Source: Nissolia schottii | Lineage: Eukaryota > Streptophyta > Magnoliopsida > Fabales > Fabaceae | NCBI GenBank assembly: GCA_003254905.1 | Contig: QANU01101148.1 | Location: 62,001-126,000, forward strand | Length of the DNA: 64,000 bases | Reading direction: 5' to 3' | Part shown: piece by piece, positions 1 to 12,086 of the stretch | Position numbering within the stretch: the first letter of the stretch is position 1 | How the letters are laid out: the number at the start of each line of letters is the position of its first letter | Notes under the pieces: generated by a model | Databases searched by the model: none | What the model was told of the DNA's origin: nothing | Seen by the model: only the letters and a program-made list of their open reading frames with translations | Program-made: the position numbers and the translations under genes

Positions 1-523
1 GGGGTCACTAATTTCAGACCTCCCTCGTTGACTGAGCATGCATGGTGTTACACGCATTTGACTCGCTCTCCCTCAGCTCCTTATTTAAACATTGCAACCA
101 TGAAGGTGTGAAATTTGAAATGTGCCTTCCACTCCCTATTTATACATTATTCTCCTCTATTCTTCTCCTTCATAAATTTCTACTGAGTAGAAATTATAAA
201 AATACACTATTAGTGTGTAGTGTTGTGAAAACTTAATTATAGTAATTATGGTGAGAGTGCATGTAGAACTCTGTCATACATATTTCGGAAGTCATTCGAC
301 AAAATAATAATCAAGTTTATTGATAAACGTAATAGTATTAATGGTATACTTTATTTGTATATTATTTTATGTATGTTGTTAAAAATGGAGACGCGAAGTA
401 TGCTCTACATTTGCCTTACTATTAGGATCTTGTGTACTAGAAACGTAGGATTATTTTGACATTTAAAAAAATGTTATTGATAACACATTTATTATTTTTG
501 TTTATTAATTATTTTATTAATAC
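1..523. other. AT-rich intergenic DNA, no gene seen
   Basis: No convincing coding sequence. Short open frames here lack any recognisable motif. The stretch leads into the broken plant-mobile-domain sequence that starts near position 525 and may belong to the same old element. Confidence 0.4.
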
Positions 524-524
524 A

Positions 525-1200
525 GGAGCCACGAAATTTACGGAGTAAACACGAAAATATTGAGCCACTGAATCCCTTGATATGAGCCTATTTAGTAAAT
601 GCTAATTTGTATCAGGTGGTTTCAATGGCTAATTTGCAAATCAACCATGAGCTTATTAATCTTGTGAAGCGTTGGAGACCGGAGACCATACATTTCATCT
701 ACCTCACACCGAGTGTGCAGTAACATTGAAACATGTCAGAATATTACTTGGGATTCGGTGTAATGGCCTACTTGTAACAGGACTTGAGACAATATTCTTG
801 GGACTATCCCTCAAAAATTTGTGTCATGAATTACTTGGAAGGATTCCTAACCCTCGTGATATGCTATGATCGTTCCTATCTACGGTGTGGTTACGTGAGA
901 ATTTTGGCGCTGAAATCCGCGATGATTTTGACGAGCATGACATGAAGCAAGTAATGCAGCAGCATGCCCACAGATATATCTTGTGCTTGTGTACATATAT
1001 TTTGTTTTGTGACAAGCATAATAATTGAGTTTGGGTTCATTCGAAGTACTTGGCGTTACTTCGTAATTTGGACGTCATCGGGTCGTACAACTGGGGTTCA
1101 GCTATACTGATTTTACTTGATAGGGCATTATGTCTTGCTACCACATGTGCGAAAATCAGTGGTTGTATGGTGCTTCTCTAGACATGGGCGTTTTATATAT
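525..1200 (+). pseudogene. Plant mobile domain (MAIN-like/PMD) pseudogene fragment
   Basis: Conceptual translation in shifting + frames gives the hallmark plant mobile domain order. A segment like MANLQINHELINLVKRWRPE (from about 625) is followed, after a frame break near 680, by TFHLPHTECAVTL and LLGIRCNGLLVTG. Further on are a WLRENFGAE-like block, QQHAHRYIL, YLALLRNLD and YNWGSAIL. Matching family members read 'ERWRPETHTFHLP...GLPVDGLPVTG'. Several frameshifts and stops (for example after CDKHNN and at about 1180) show it is dead. PMD proteins occur as host genes (MAIN, MAIL1) and as cargo of Mutator-like and Ty3 elements; a TE origin is more likely here. No host start codon or intact ORF is visible. 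Confidence 0.75.
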
Positions 1201-2209
1201 TTTTGGTACTTGTGCATTTGATTTTGACAGTTTGATATTTTCTAAGACTTTTTGATGAATGGAGTAGATGAGTGCCAATCTATTTAAATAAAGAGTATCA
1301 TTACCGGCACATAAAGGACTAGTTTCCTTACGAAAGACTCCTAATGTGCTAATCATGAAAATCGTGAAGCTTTATAAATAAAAAGGAAATACTTTTAAAT
1401 AAAACTAAGCATCATAATATAATATAAATAAAAAGATCCTTTACAAGATACAAAATATATATAATCCAAAATACGCTACACGCTGCTTGTAGTCTACTTG
1501 AGCTCTCTATAGATTGACATGAATATAAACTATCCTAAAAACTGAAAGAATTGAAGAATACTTCACAACAACATGAAGCTCACTAAGAGTCAAAACTGCT
1601 ATGATCTATTGAACTAGCAACGTGTCTTCGTCAATGGTATCTGAAAAAGGTTGATGAAGGGGTGAGTCATCGCTCAATGAATGACAACCCTTGGCCAATT
1701 TCGATGGCAAGCACCCGGTTTTGACTGCAAACTACATATCCATTAAGAATATCATTATTAGTCCAATGCTTTTAAACAAAGTAAATTTCAATACACAAAC
1801 ATTACGTTTCTTGTTGGCTTCTCATCGACCTTGGCATCATGCTTATGCAATGGTTTTTCAACTGTGAGGGTCATCATAGTGCGCTTAGTTGATGTTGGTG
1901 TTGCAGCTTTGTTTGCTATTGTGTTCTTTTGCTTCTTTGCTTGTCCCTTAGTTGTTTAAGGACTTGAGTCCTTCTGATCATCAACTGTCTTTTTAGCTGA
2001 GGTCACTTTTGAAGTTGTCTTCGCACTGAAGGTGGCTTTCGAGTTTGACCCTTTCCTACCACTGTCACTTGGCACATAAACCTATATTGGCACCCTTTCC
2101 CCTTAGAGACCTCTTTTTAGGGCATGTGTGCCCTTTTATTCTCAAAGACCTCCTAAGGGTTTGTGTGGTTATTGCCTTCTTTGGTGTCATCCCTAAACGT
2201 ATAATGTAT
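1201..2209 (-). other. Possible Lys/Ser/Thr-rich tail of a TE ORF, degraded
   Basis: On the minus strand about 1850-2080 reads as a lysine-, serine- and threonine-rich low-complexity protein (runs like SKVTSAKKTVDDQKDSS), interrupted by a stop. Such tails occur at the C-termini of PMD-type transposon ORFs, and a PMD fragment lies just upstream on the other strand. No domain is recognisable. Positions 1201-1850 are AT-rich with nothing assignable. Confidence 0.25.
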
Positions 2210-2960
2210 AACGTAGAAATGTAAGTAGTATACACAAACCTTTTAAGTACATAGCCATTAGAGTAGTGTTACACAAACTTCATAAAATGCAGTAGCACAC
2301 GATAAAGACAATATGTTGTAATCGTACTAATTATTACACACAATGTTGAAGTAAATTACATAAACTATTTAAAGTATTTACACACACTCTTTACACAAAA
2401 TTATCAACAATAATTCACAACATAGCTCATATATTATACACAAACTTTATCACACAATTACACATACCTTTATTGAAAACAGACACTAACTTTTTTGCAA
2501 ATACACAGTCTTTACACATATTACACACTTTTATTCACACATACTGAAACACTTCCACATACATAATACAAAGGTTTTACACACACATACACATCCTCGT
2601 TCACACACATTTATACGCCCTATACACATACATTTCATCTATTATAAGTAGGTCTTAAAATATTTGAACTAACTTACACATATTTTTAATTAGTTATGCA
2701 CCTCATTCTTTACATATCCTACACCAACTTTTATTCACAAATACACAAACATTTCAACATACGCAATACATATATAGTTTTCGCACACACATACACAACA
2801 TCCTTCGCACACATTACACAGACATTTCTAGGAAATCTATGCAAACATTTTCATGAACCCAATCGACAACTCTTGAAGACATTATTCACCAATACAAGTC
2901 ATGATTCACATGCACAAACTAAAACACTCATAATCTTTCAATATTCATCGATTTAGCACA
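2210..2960. repeat. ACACA-rich degenerate simple-sequence tract
   Basis: The + strand is strongly biased to A, C and T with very little G. The motif (T)ACACA(A/T) recurs dozens of times (for example 'ttacacaaac', 'cacacatacac') with irregular spacing. It looks like an eroded microsatellite or minisatellite. Open frames in it are by-products of the biased composition. Confidence 0.6.
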
Positions 2961-3791
2961 CATAGAAGCCTTTTGTGGAAGGAGCAAACCCTAATGAACA
3001 TTAAAACTAAATTAAATCATTCAAAAATGGTATCTCAAACCCGTGTATGTATATTTGCAAGTCGCCTTCAAAACACTTTCTTAGATTGAGTTTGTGTAAC
3101 CGTTGTATCGTTCTCGCCTCCCTAAGTTTGAGTTGGTTTCATTTTTCTCATAGAAAGGGTTTCTGTAGGTTCGAGAGTGAGATGGAGCGTGTAAGAGAGA
3201 GGGACAGTTTGTGTAAATTTGAATTGTATGGAGAGTGGGTTGTGTGCGATCATGGGTGTGTGGAACGTGGCACGCGCTTTAGCGAGAGTGAAAGTTGTTT
3301 GAGCAACTGACGTTTTTGAAATACGTGGTGGAGCTCAAACTGTATAAATGGGTTTGGTGGTTATACGGTGTACACAAAATATGGTTTACCCTAGTAGTGT
3401 TGGAGAAGAAAACATTTGTAACCAACCACCGTTTTCCGTTTGCACCAATTTCAAAATTCGAAGGCCACACGACGCGTGGAGCCCACAATTTCTGTGCTTT
3501 CCTTTTGGCGCCAGCTCGCTCACTCAAATTGCGTGACCAAAACAGGAATTCAATATCATCTTTCAAATCACCAGCAACTCAACTTCCAGCACACCATCGG
3601 TGGTTGCTCGCTTGAGTGGTGCATCGTGGCCCTTAGCTGCATACGATTCAGTCTATAAATAGCTGTATAGCACTCCTTGGCTTAATTTCATTCATTCCCG
3701 CCACATTTCTCTGATTCAAAATTAGAGTTCTCTGCACTCTTCTCTTCGCTCTGAGTCTTTTACTCTCGAAATTCACCTAACCACCGAAGCG
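2961..3791 (+). promoter_or_regulatory. ASY1 upstream region: E2F-like site and TATA box
   Basis: An E2F-type motif TTTGGCGC lies at 3504-3511 and extends to the palindrome GGCGCC. A TATA box TATAAATA lies at 3654-3661, about 130 bp before the ATG at 3792, leaving room for a pyrimidine-rich 5' UTR. The rest of 2961-3500 shows no gene. E2F control of a meiosis gene is inference from the motif only. Confidence 0.5.
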
Positions 3792-6700
3792 ATGGTTGGC
3801 TCTTTGGATCTTCTATTTCTTCCTTCGTTTTCATCTTATTCCTTTCTCTCTCTCTCTCTCTCTCTGATTTTCCATTTTGTTCTTTCAGGTCGTTGCACAG
3901 AAAGTCAAGGAAGCTGAAATCACCGAGCAGGATTCGCTGCTTCTGGTGCTTAACTACCGTTTAGCTTCATTTGCATTTCATATATTTCACAACTTAATTT
4001 GATTTTCCTGCAGTCATAGGGATCGGAGTTTCTCCTTTTGGTTTCGTTCGTCTTCTCTCTCTTCTTTTCAATGCTGGATTTCCAGTTGCTAATTTATCGC
4101 TCTGAATGAATTTGAGATTTCTTAAGTAAATTTTGGTTTTCGAAATCGTATTGTAGTTGATTCTTGGGGTATCGAGTTCAGCATTGAGAGTTTCATTTGA
4201 GATTCGGTTCAATTAGAAATTTGCTATTTAGGTTACTCCATTGTCATTCGGGTCAAGGGAGATCTAAATCTGAAAGTTCGTGACCACAATATTTTATAAT
4301 TACGTTGATTAATTCTGAGAAAATATATTCTCTGTTATAGGAATTTTGGTTTGAATGTCCACCTGTTTCTTCAATATTAGATTAAAGGCTTTACACATTA
4401 ATAATCCAGAATCTGGAGTCTGAAATCATCTTGTTTGTATTATCTAATTTCAAATTTCATTTGCTAGACGAGAAACCTGCTCCGAATTGCGATATTTAAT
4501 ATCAGTTATATCAGAGGCCTGTTTCCTGAGAAGTACTTCAATGATAAGTCTGTTCCTGCTTTAGGTAATTAAGACCTGTCTTTAGTGCTCCATCTATTTT
4601 CCTTTTATATATTTGTTTCTGCAATTATTTTTTGTTGAATCTGATCTAAAAATCTGCTGGAAATGTCAGAGATGAAGATCAAAAAGCTTATGCCAGTGGA
4701 TGCTGAGTCTCGCAGACTGATTGATTGGATGGAGAAGGGCACGTTTAGGATATCATCTGACTAAACTTCTCGGACACGATTTTGAATTGGTTATAACGAG
4801 TGCTTTTTTCTGTTATGTTCTATTGATTTTGCAGGCGTATACGATGCCTTGCAGAAGAAATACCTGAAGACGCTTCTGTTTTGTGTGTGTGAAGCAGTAG
4901 ATGGACCGATGATTGAGGAATATGCGTGTAAGGCTTTGACAAAATCTGTTTCAATTTTGATCAGTAGAATATGATGGAATTTTGGAAATGTAGTTGAATG
5001 AATACATATGTAGGTTATGTTTTTTTTTGGTACAGTATAGTAGGTTATGGTTGTAACAGCAAAGATTGCCAACAACTTAAATTGAATGTGCTAGTGGCAA
5101 GGGTGAACTCGCCAAAATTTAATTTAAAGTTAAATTAATGCATTGCTGTGTATAATTTTTGTTCATTTTTCAAATAAGGTTTTATATTTTAAAAATGTTA
5201 AATAATAAATTATAATAAATTATAAGGACATATTTAACGAAAAATGTAATTAATTAAGTAATTAAAGTTCTTATAACATAACACAAATTGTTTAGGAGCA
5301 TGGAAATATTCTAAAATAAATTGAAATCAAAAGAATTCAATCACAAAAGAAGAAGAAAGAATATATCACGAAAGTTTTAACTATAAGGACGCAGGAAAAT
5401 AATAGGAACCGTCTTAATAATTTAATCTTAACTAAACATGAATAATGCAGTTTCCTTTAGCTATTCCGATTCTGAAAAGCAAGAGGTTTCCATGAATATC
5501 AACCGCACTGGAAATAAGAAGCAGGGGGGAACCTTCAAGTATAACTCTACCACAGAAATTACTCCCCAACAGATGAGGTGGTTGTCACAAATTAAAATTA
5601 AATTTAGATCTCATGTGTTTTCTTTTCAAGATACTTCATTAACTAATAATATTTGTATACGATGTAACCTTCAGGAGTTCTGCATGTAAAATGATTCGAA
5701 CTCTGGTTCAGTTGATGAGAACACTGGAGAAAATGCCAGAAGAGGTAAATAAATTCAAATGCTTTCCTTGCTAAGATCCCATAGTTCTTACATACATTGC
5801 AAAAATTGACTTTCATTCCTTACTCAGCGTACCATTCTGATGAAGCTTCTCTACTATGATGACGTCACGGTATGTTTTTCAACATGAAATATCAAATCTC
5901 AGCACCTCATAAATTGTTTGTGAAATTCTTTAGCTTTCTTATGAATGGCTGAATAGTCCAGACTTAAAACACCCCTTACCAAGGTTGATGTTTAATTGGA
6001 AATGGTTCACGAGATGGATATTGGTGCCTTGCAGCACCGTAACCTCCCATTTAAAATAATACAATTTAACATTGTATTTACTTAAAAATTGTCAAATAAT
6101 TATAAAAATATTTATAATGATACCTTAATTTATAATTTGTTATATAATTTTTCTAATTTTTATTTTAAAAAATTGAATTCTCAAGTTTGAACTTAAAAAA
6201 TTGAAAAAAAAAATCCTAAATAATCATATAATTTGGACGTTCGTTTTTTGAAAATAAAAATGAAAAAAATATGTTACTAAACATAAATTAAGATATCATT
6301 AAAATATTCGTATGATTATTTAATAATTTTTTAAATTGATAAAATGTTAAATTATATTTCATTTTTTTAAGTGGGAGAGTATGGTGTCATTAGGGTCCCC
6401 CAAGAACCCACCTGCTAAGTGACATTGTGCTTTGTTATGCAAGAATTTTATGTGTTATGCCGGTTTCACCATGTTATTGTCTTTTTCTTGCAGCCTGCCG
6501 ATTATGAGCCTCCATTCTTCAGGGGCTGCACAGAAGAAGAAGCTTATCATCCATGGGTGAAAAACCCACTGAAAATGGAGGTTGGGAATGTAAACAGCAA
6601 GCATTTTGTATTGGCTCTGAAGGTAATGGAAGGATATCAGGTTAGCATTTAATTTTTAATTCCATTCCTAATGCTTTTGCCAATGATTTATTTCATTTTA

Positions 6701-9486
6701 CAGGTGAAGAGTGTGCTCGACCCTTGTGAGGATGATAATGAGGGGATCCAAGATGATATGAGCACTGGTGAAGATTCCATGCAAAAGAACGATTATTATG
6801 ATACTGACAGTGAGGTAAATGAGGATGTTGCTTTTGTACTTGAACTAACTGAAATGTGGCATTAGAGTACCTGTGTTACTTAAATTTGATATTTCAAATT
6901 TCCAGGTTGATTACTCTCAGGGGGATAGATATGTAGTAGCTCCAATAGGTAATTAGGATCACTTATTGTTTTGCAATTTACTTTGTTTTCCCCACTATTT
7001 TCTTTTAATAAGAAAAAAAACAATGACAGAGAAGCAGCAAGCACAGGAAGATAATGGCATGATTGATGAAGGTAAACTAGGTCTTTTTTGCTTTCTTGGT
7101 GGAAACTCTGTGTGAAAGTGGATATATGTATGCATTGAACTTAACCCCCGAGGATTGATATTTTCAGTATTCTTTTAATGCTCGAGCTCACACATTCTGT
7201 ACCTATTTCCGTCAGTTGTTATTTCAATTACTAGGCCGAAACTCAGAATATTTAATGATTTACTCTTTTCAGACGATACCCAGGACCCTGTGGAAGATGA
7301 GCAACAACTGGCCCGGGTCAAGGAGTGGATCAACCGTTGCCAGCTTGACACTGTCGATCTTACTGACCTTAAATCAAATTTCCCAGACATCTCAGTGGTA
7401 CCTTTTTCTTCGTCTTTCTTGATTATTATCTACGACAATTTTAGTTTCCCTTTTTTTATCTTCGTCTAATGTCAGATACAATTTCAACTGAATTGTTTTT
7501 GTTTTGCAGGTTCTAATTGAAGGTATAAGGGTTGCCTATGTAACTACGCGCAAACATATGCTGCAGATTTCATCACTATGAAAAAAACAAAGCACTCAAT
7601 TGCTCTTTTGTTTGGTTTTGATTGATTCTTTAGAGATTATGGATAAGCTTGTTAAGGATGGTGTGCTGTCAAAAATAGGAAAGGAAACCTACGCCATTAA
7701 CAAGGACAAGGTTGGCTTTTCACTCAATTTACCTAAACCCCCCTTTATTAGTTCCTTTATTAATTTGGCTCACATAGTCCTTTCTTCTTTACTTTTTTCT
7801 TTGTATTTTATTTATTTATTTATTTAAAAAATCTTTCTGATGGAATTGCTTTGTCAGAAATCTGAATATGAGTTCACCATTGTGAAAGAAGAAACTGATG
7901 GTCAAGTTCCTCAAGTATTTGACAGAGCTTTGCAGGATCAAGATCACATATACATGAAAGTAAGTCAATTCTTTCCTCTTTTGTGTGGCATCTATAAAGA
8001 CATTGACTTGTAAAAGTATGTTTCTTGTGCAAAAGTACAGTACAAACATCATATATACCAATCTCAGGAAGAGCTAGAGAATGAACGGAATTAATAACTT
8101 GTGCAAGATGGTAGTAGTTAATATCTTACTCAAATTTCATATGTTATTCATTGTGTTGTCTTCTATCTTTCAAAACACCCTGCATCACCCGAAGACGGTG
8201 GTGGATTATACTAAATGAAATATGATCACGGATTGTTGCCTTGTGATAGGAGTTATTTGGTTATGTCTGTTTTGGAACTACTTTCTCTGTTATAGTATCC
8301 TGACTTAGGTATAATTGTCTTAGGCTCTCTATCACACTCTTCCAATGACATACGTGTCGGCAACAAAGCTTCAAAGCTTTCTTAATGGTGAAGTAAACCA
8401 AACAGCAGCACGGAAGATTATTGATAAAATGACTCGGGACGGCTTTGTTGAACCCAAAGGCAGCAAAAGATTAGGTATCAAATTAAATATCATAGAATAG
8501 TCCTGTTTTCTTTTCCCATTTTCATTTTTCCTTGTTAGGTTTTTTAATGTCTGCGGCACATCAGGGAAGCGTGTGATACATTCTGAGTTGACTGAAAGGA
8601 AATTCATTGAAGTCCAGAAAGCTCTAAGTACTACTGAAGCTATGGTAATAGCTGCCTATTGTTTGGAATTTATATCACCATTTATTTTAATGTATGTTTA
8701 CCATTTCCGTTTCAAAATTTTACAGGATGTTGATCACTGTGAACCAAACAGCAAGTTCAAACCCACTGGTTTTCGGATCAATGGTAATGGATTAATTAAT
8801 GCCATTGGTATTTTATTTCAATCAAATCTCCAGCCTTTTCGATATTGGAACTTGGTCAACTTATAACTATCATATACTTTCTCTGTGATCAGGAAGCAAT
8901 TATGATGGGTCTACGTGTGGTGTCCTCCACTCCATTGGATCAGACTTAACTAGAATGAAAGTGAAATCAGACACAAACTGTAATGACTCCATCAGGAGTG
9001 GACACAATATCTCAAAGGCGAAAGAGCCCGGGAGTACCCCCACAAGCAGGGTTGAGGCAAGTTATAATCATTTTCAAGTTTCTGTGACCCTTACAGCTGG
9101 TCCCCTAGTTTTGAATGTTTTCCTCTATAACTGATATTGTAATTTGTACAGCCAGTTGCTTCAAGAGAGAGTTTTGCGGCAGGCAAAGAGAACAGCACAG
9201 CAAATGGAAGTAGAATTGCAAATCAAAATGACGAAGCTGATACAGTTATCTGTAGCAAGTCCTCCCAAGACAAGCGACCCAGGAAATCAAGCGCGGTATA
9301 AGATGAGACTTCCTTATTCCTTACAGTTACATTATACTATTTTCTTCAAAAAATGAAAGAAGTCATGGGGTAATTTGGACATGTTTGTTGTCTCAGACCA
9401 CTTTTCTACTCCTTTCCTTTTTTCCTTTGCAGGTCAAGGAGCCTATCCATCAAAATGTGAAGCGTCATAGATCTCAGGCCGTGTGA
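3792..9486 (+). CDS. ASY1: Meiotic axis protein ASY1 (HORMA domain)
   Basis: Plant homologue of Hop1/HORMAD, which loads on the meiotic chromosome axis and is needed for synapsis and interhomologue recombination. Exons: 3792-3794, 3889-3945, 4468-4564, 4670-4738, 4835-4927, 5451-5577, 5675-5744, 5828-5869, 6494-6622, 6704-6814, 6906-6948, 7030-7071, 7273-7397, 7510-7522, 7634-7710, 7858-7959, 8324-8474, 8565-8644, 8726-8783, 8893-9056, 9152-9295, 9433-9486. Lengths sum to 1851 nt, giving 616 aa (Arabidopsis ASY1 is 596). The HORMA domain covers about residues 14-229 ([45 protein letters not shown]). An acidic linker (DPCEDDNEG) is followed by a winged-helix/SWIRM-like region near residues 300-460 and a basic, Ser-rich tail (VASRESFA; ends KRHRSQAV) where closure motifs usually sit. 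The first exon is only the ATG. Introns 4 and 20 have GC donors, and exon 14 is a 13-nt microexon. The model rests on conservation, with no transcript data. Confidence 0.97.
6033..6390. mobile_element. Foldback MITE inside ASY1 intron 8
   Basis: About 360 bp of very AT-rich DNA whose two halves are imperfect inverted copies. The left end reads 'caccgtaacctcccattta' and the right end, reverse-complemented, reads 'caccatactctcccactta'; both continue into matching AT-rich arms (aatttaacatt, aatgatacctt/aatgatatctt). It lies wholly within intron 8 (5870-6493), which is the longest intron after intron 7/8 trimming and carries no other obvious feature. The superfamily was not assigned. Confidence 0.6.
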
Positions 9487-12086
9487 ACCTGAATTTTGGA
9501 TCCCTCTCCAAGTATTTGTTGCTGATAATTACAAAATTTTATTTCTACACATCTTTTTCATTTTTTGTCAAGACTTCTACAGACCTTCAACATTATCATA
9601 TCATATCATCACATTATATGGCGTACACAGTAATGGATTTGTTAGAATCCCCTCTGGTGTGCTTTCCTGATTGACTTTTATGTAATGGATTTGGGTCACG
9701 CCAAGTATTACAGTTAATAGTTTATACCTTGATAAATTTTAGTTGATCGAGCAGTTTCACGGTCTCAGCTTGAGTCCTTGTAGTTCGTGTTCCACTTCAT
9801 TACGCGTCCCCACCATTCACCATAGGCTATATAATATAGCAAATAATATCTCTAACTAGAAGTTCACAAAAGTATCACAAACTAAAAAATTTGAAGTGGG
9901 TGGAATCTCAGGAAGGGTATGATTGGATGGAAGACCAAACAAGAACGAAAAAGGATAACATAAAATTGACTGCCACTAAGTAGAGATTAAAAACTACAAA
10001 AGCACTACGAACAAAAGCTACAATTTTTTTTGGTACATAAAAAAATAAGGTGCAATTTGAATGCTGATAATTATCACTTGTGACATCACTAATACTAGAA
10101 TCTTACTTGACCTTAGAAATTGTGCAACAGTCATGTTCAGTGTATAGAGTAATTTTCATCATTTCTACGTTACAAATATTGAAATTTTCTTCTCTTTATC
10201 CGTGTCGTATTATTTCTTTCTATTGAAAAAGTAAATGCAATTCAATTTTGTTGTAGTTTTATAAATACTTGGTTTTGTAAGATTTTAACTTCCTTTACTT
10301 TTATTTTACTCAATTTTTAAGTTAATTCAATTGAAATCTGAATGCTTCTGTTCATGATTTTCCATTCCGCTCAAGTTTGTGTATCCCTGCGTATATACAA
10401 AAGACTTTTGCAACTACTCCTTGTCATTTGTTATTAAAAAAAATGTTTTTGTAAACCATTCTCTTTTTGTAGTCAATTTTTTTTATTGATTATCTTTATT
10501 AATTAAAAAATAAATTTTTTTAATCACCATTTTTGGAGGAAATTTTTTTGCCTAAATTATTTTCACTAAATTATACTAAATCATTTTTAATTCAAATTAA
10601 AAATTTCACTAAAATTACTATATTTGACCTTCATAGAATCTTTCCTAATTTAAAATTAGCATTTTCTTACTTTTAATATTTAAAAATACAAAAATGAAAT
10701 TAAATAATTTATATAAAAAAATAAATTTAATGAATTTAAAATAATTTTTGTGCATAGCACAAGTATTAAGCTAGTTATACTAGTGAAAACCATGTAGGTG
10801 CAAAAATTTTGACTGTGAAGCTAACACATTCGAAATAAAATTTTTGATGTGTGTGACTTTGTATGAAACTATCCATCTTTTACCAGAAATAGATTTCTAA
10901 TGGAATTAGCCTCTAATCCTTTTAGTAGCCATGAGAACACGCCAATATTTTCATTTGCTAACATGTACGTTGACAAGGATTAGAACGAGCGAATTGGAAC
11001 AATACAGCTAAAAAACAGATAAAATAATAATGAAAAACAAGGGTAATTGTTAAATAAAGTCACTCTCACTAAACAATAAAGTCAATAGAATTAATTTAGT
11101 GGTGAAAGACTCAAAAAGTATGCATGAAAACTTAATTTTAAACATCATTAAATGTAATTTTTAAAATAAAAAAATATATAAAAAAAAGTCAAAATCGAAC
11201 AAAAATTCAATTCATATCACCAGAGTGGCATAGTAAAAACCACTAAATAACCTTATAATAGATTTGTGAATTAAATATTTCGTGATTTTTTATGTCAACA
11301 TAAGAGCATTTGCAACAACATTCCTTCTCTGGGTCCCTATCAAACCGACAAGGACTAGAGACGGAGTCGAGCATTGGAGGAGGGACGAGCTCATGGCTCT
11401 CAAGATGGTTGAGTCCCTTATAACAATGACTATATTAGACTAGTAAAATCACAAATGTCATGCACAAATATTTTTTATTTTAAAAAATCAATTTGACTTT
11501 TATGCTTTTAATTAATAATGTAAACTTACACTTCATCTTACATAACAACAAACTCATTTGAAATAATTCCCTCTAATATTTTTTATACATTTTTTTCTTA
11601 AATTTTTTGTTCACAAATTTGTTTTTCATCTTTTAATTTATTAAAAAATTATTTTAAATAAAAAATAAGAAATAATATTTTTTCCAATTTTTTCAAAAGA
11701 AATGCTTAATGCAAGATATTTAAATAAAGCATTTCATAAAAATAAAATGATTTCTCTATTTTTTTTATTTATGAAAAACATGTAAAACTAAAATCATAAT
11801 ACAAACCAAGGTTGGTTCCTCCAAGATATTCCTTTAGTCCCCATTTATTTTTTATGTAGTTTAAATGCGGTGGGCCTTAAAGAGAGACTTAGAGACCAAA
11901 ATTGGTCTCTCTCTAATAACCCACCAAGCATCCGCATCAGTCAAATCGTATGAAGGGATTTCTGGTTCAGTGTATAATCATTACAACTTCCACAACAAAG
12001 AGAATGGTATGGTTAATGTCATAATCTAAGAATGCTACAACATAGAAAAGTACTATCCTTTTCTCAAATATTGTATAACTCACAAT
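9487..12086. other. Convergent intergenic region between ASY1 and SSP4
   Basis: The ASY1 3' UTR probably occupies roughly the first 200 bp. The remainder is AT-rich and has no coding signal. A weak MITE candidate lies at 11302-11940: the left edge contains 'agagcatttgcaacaac' and the right edge reversed contains 'gatgcggatgcttgg', with related 'ggtccct'/'ggtctct' boxes inside. The inverted match is poor, so this is tentative. Confidence 0.4.

Noticed and set aside
2210-2960. CRISPR-like array from repeated ACACA motifs
   Set aside because: Spacing irregular, no constant repeat unit, plant nuclear context.
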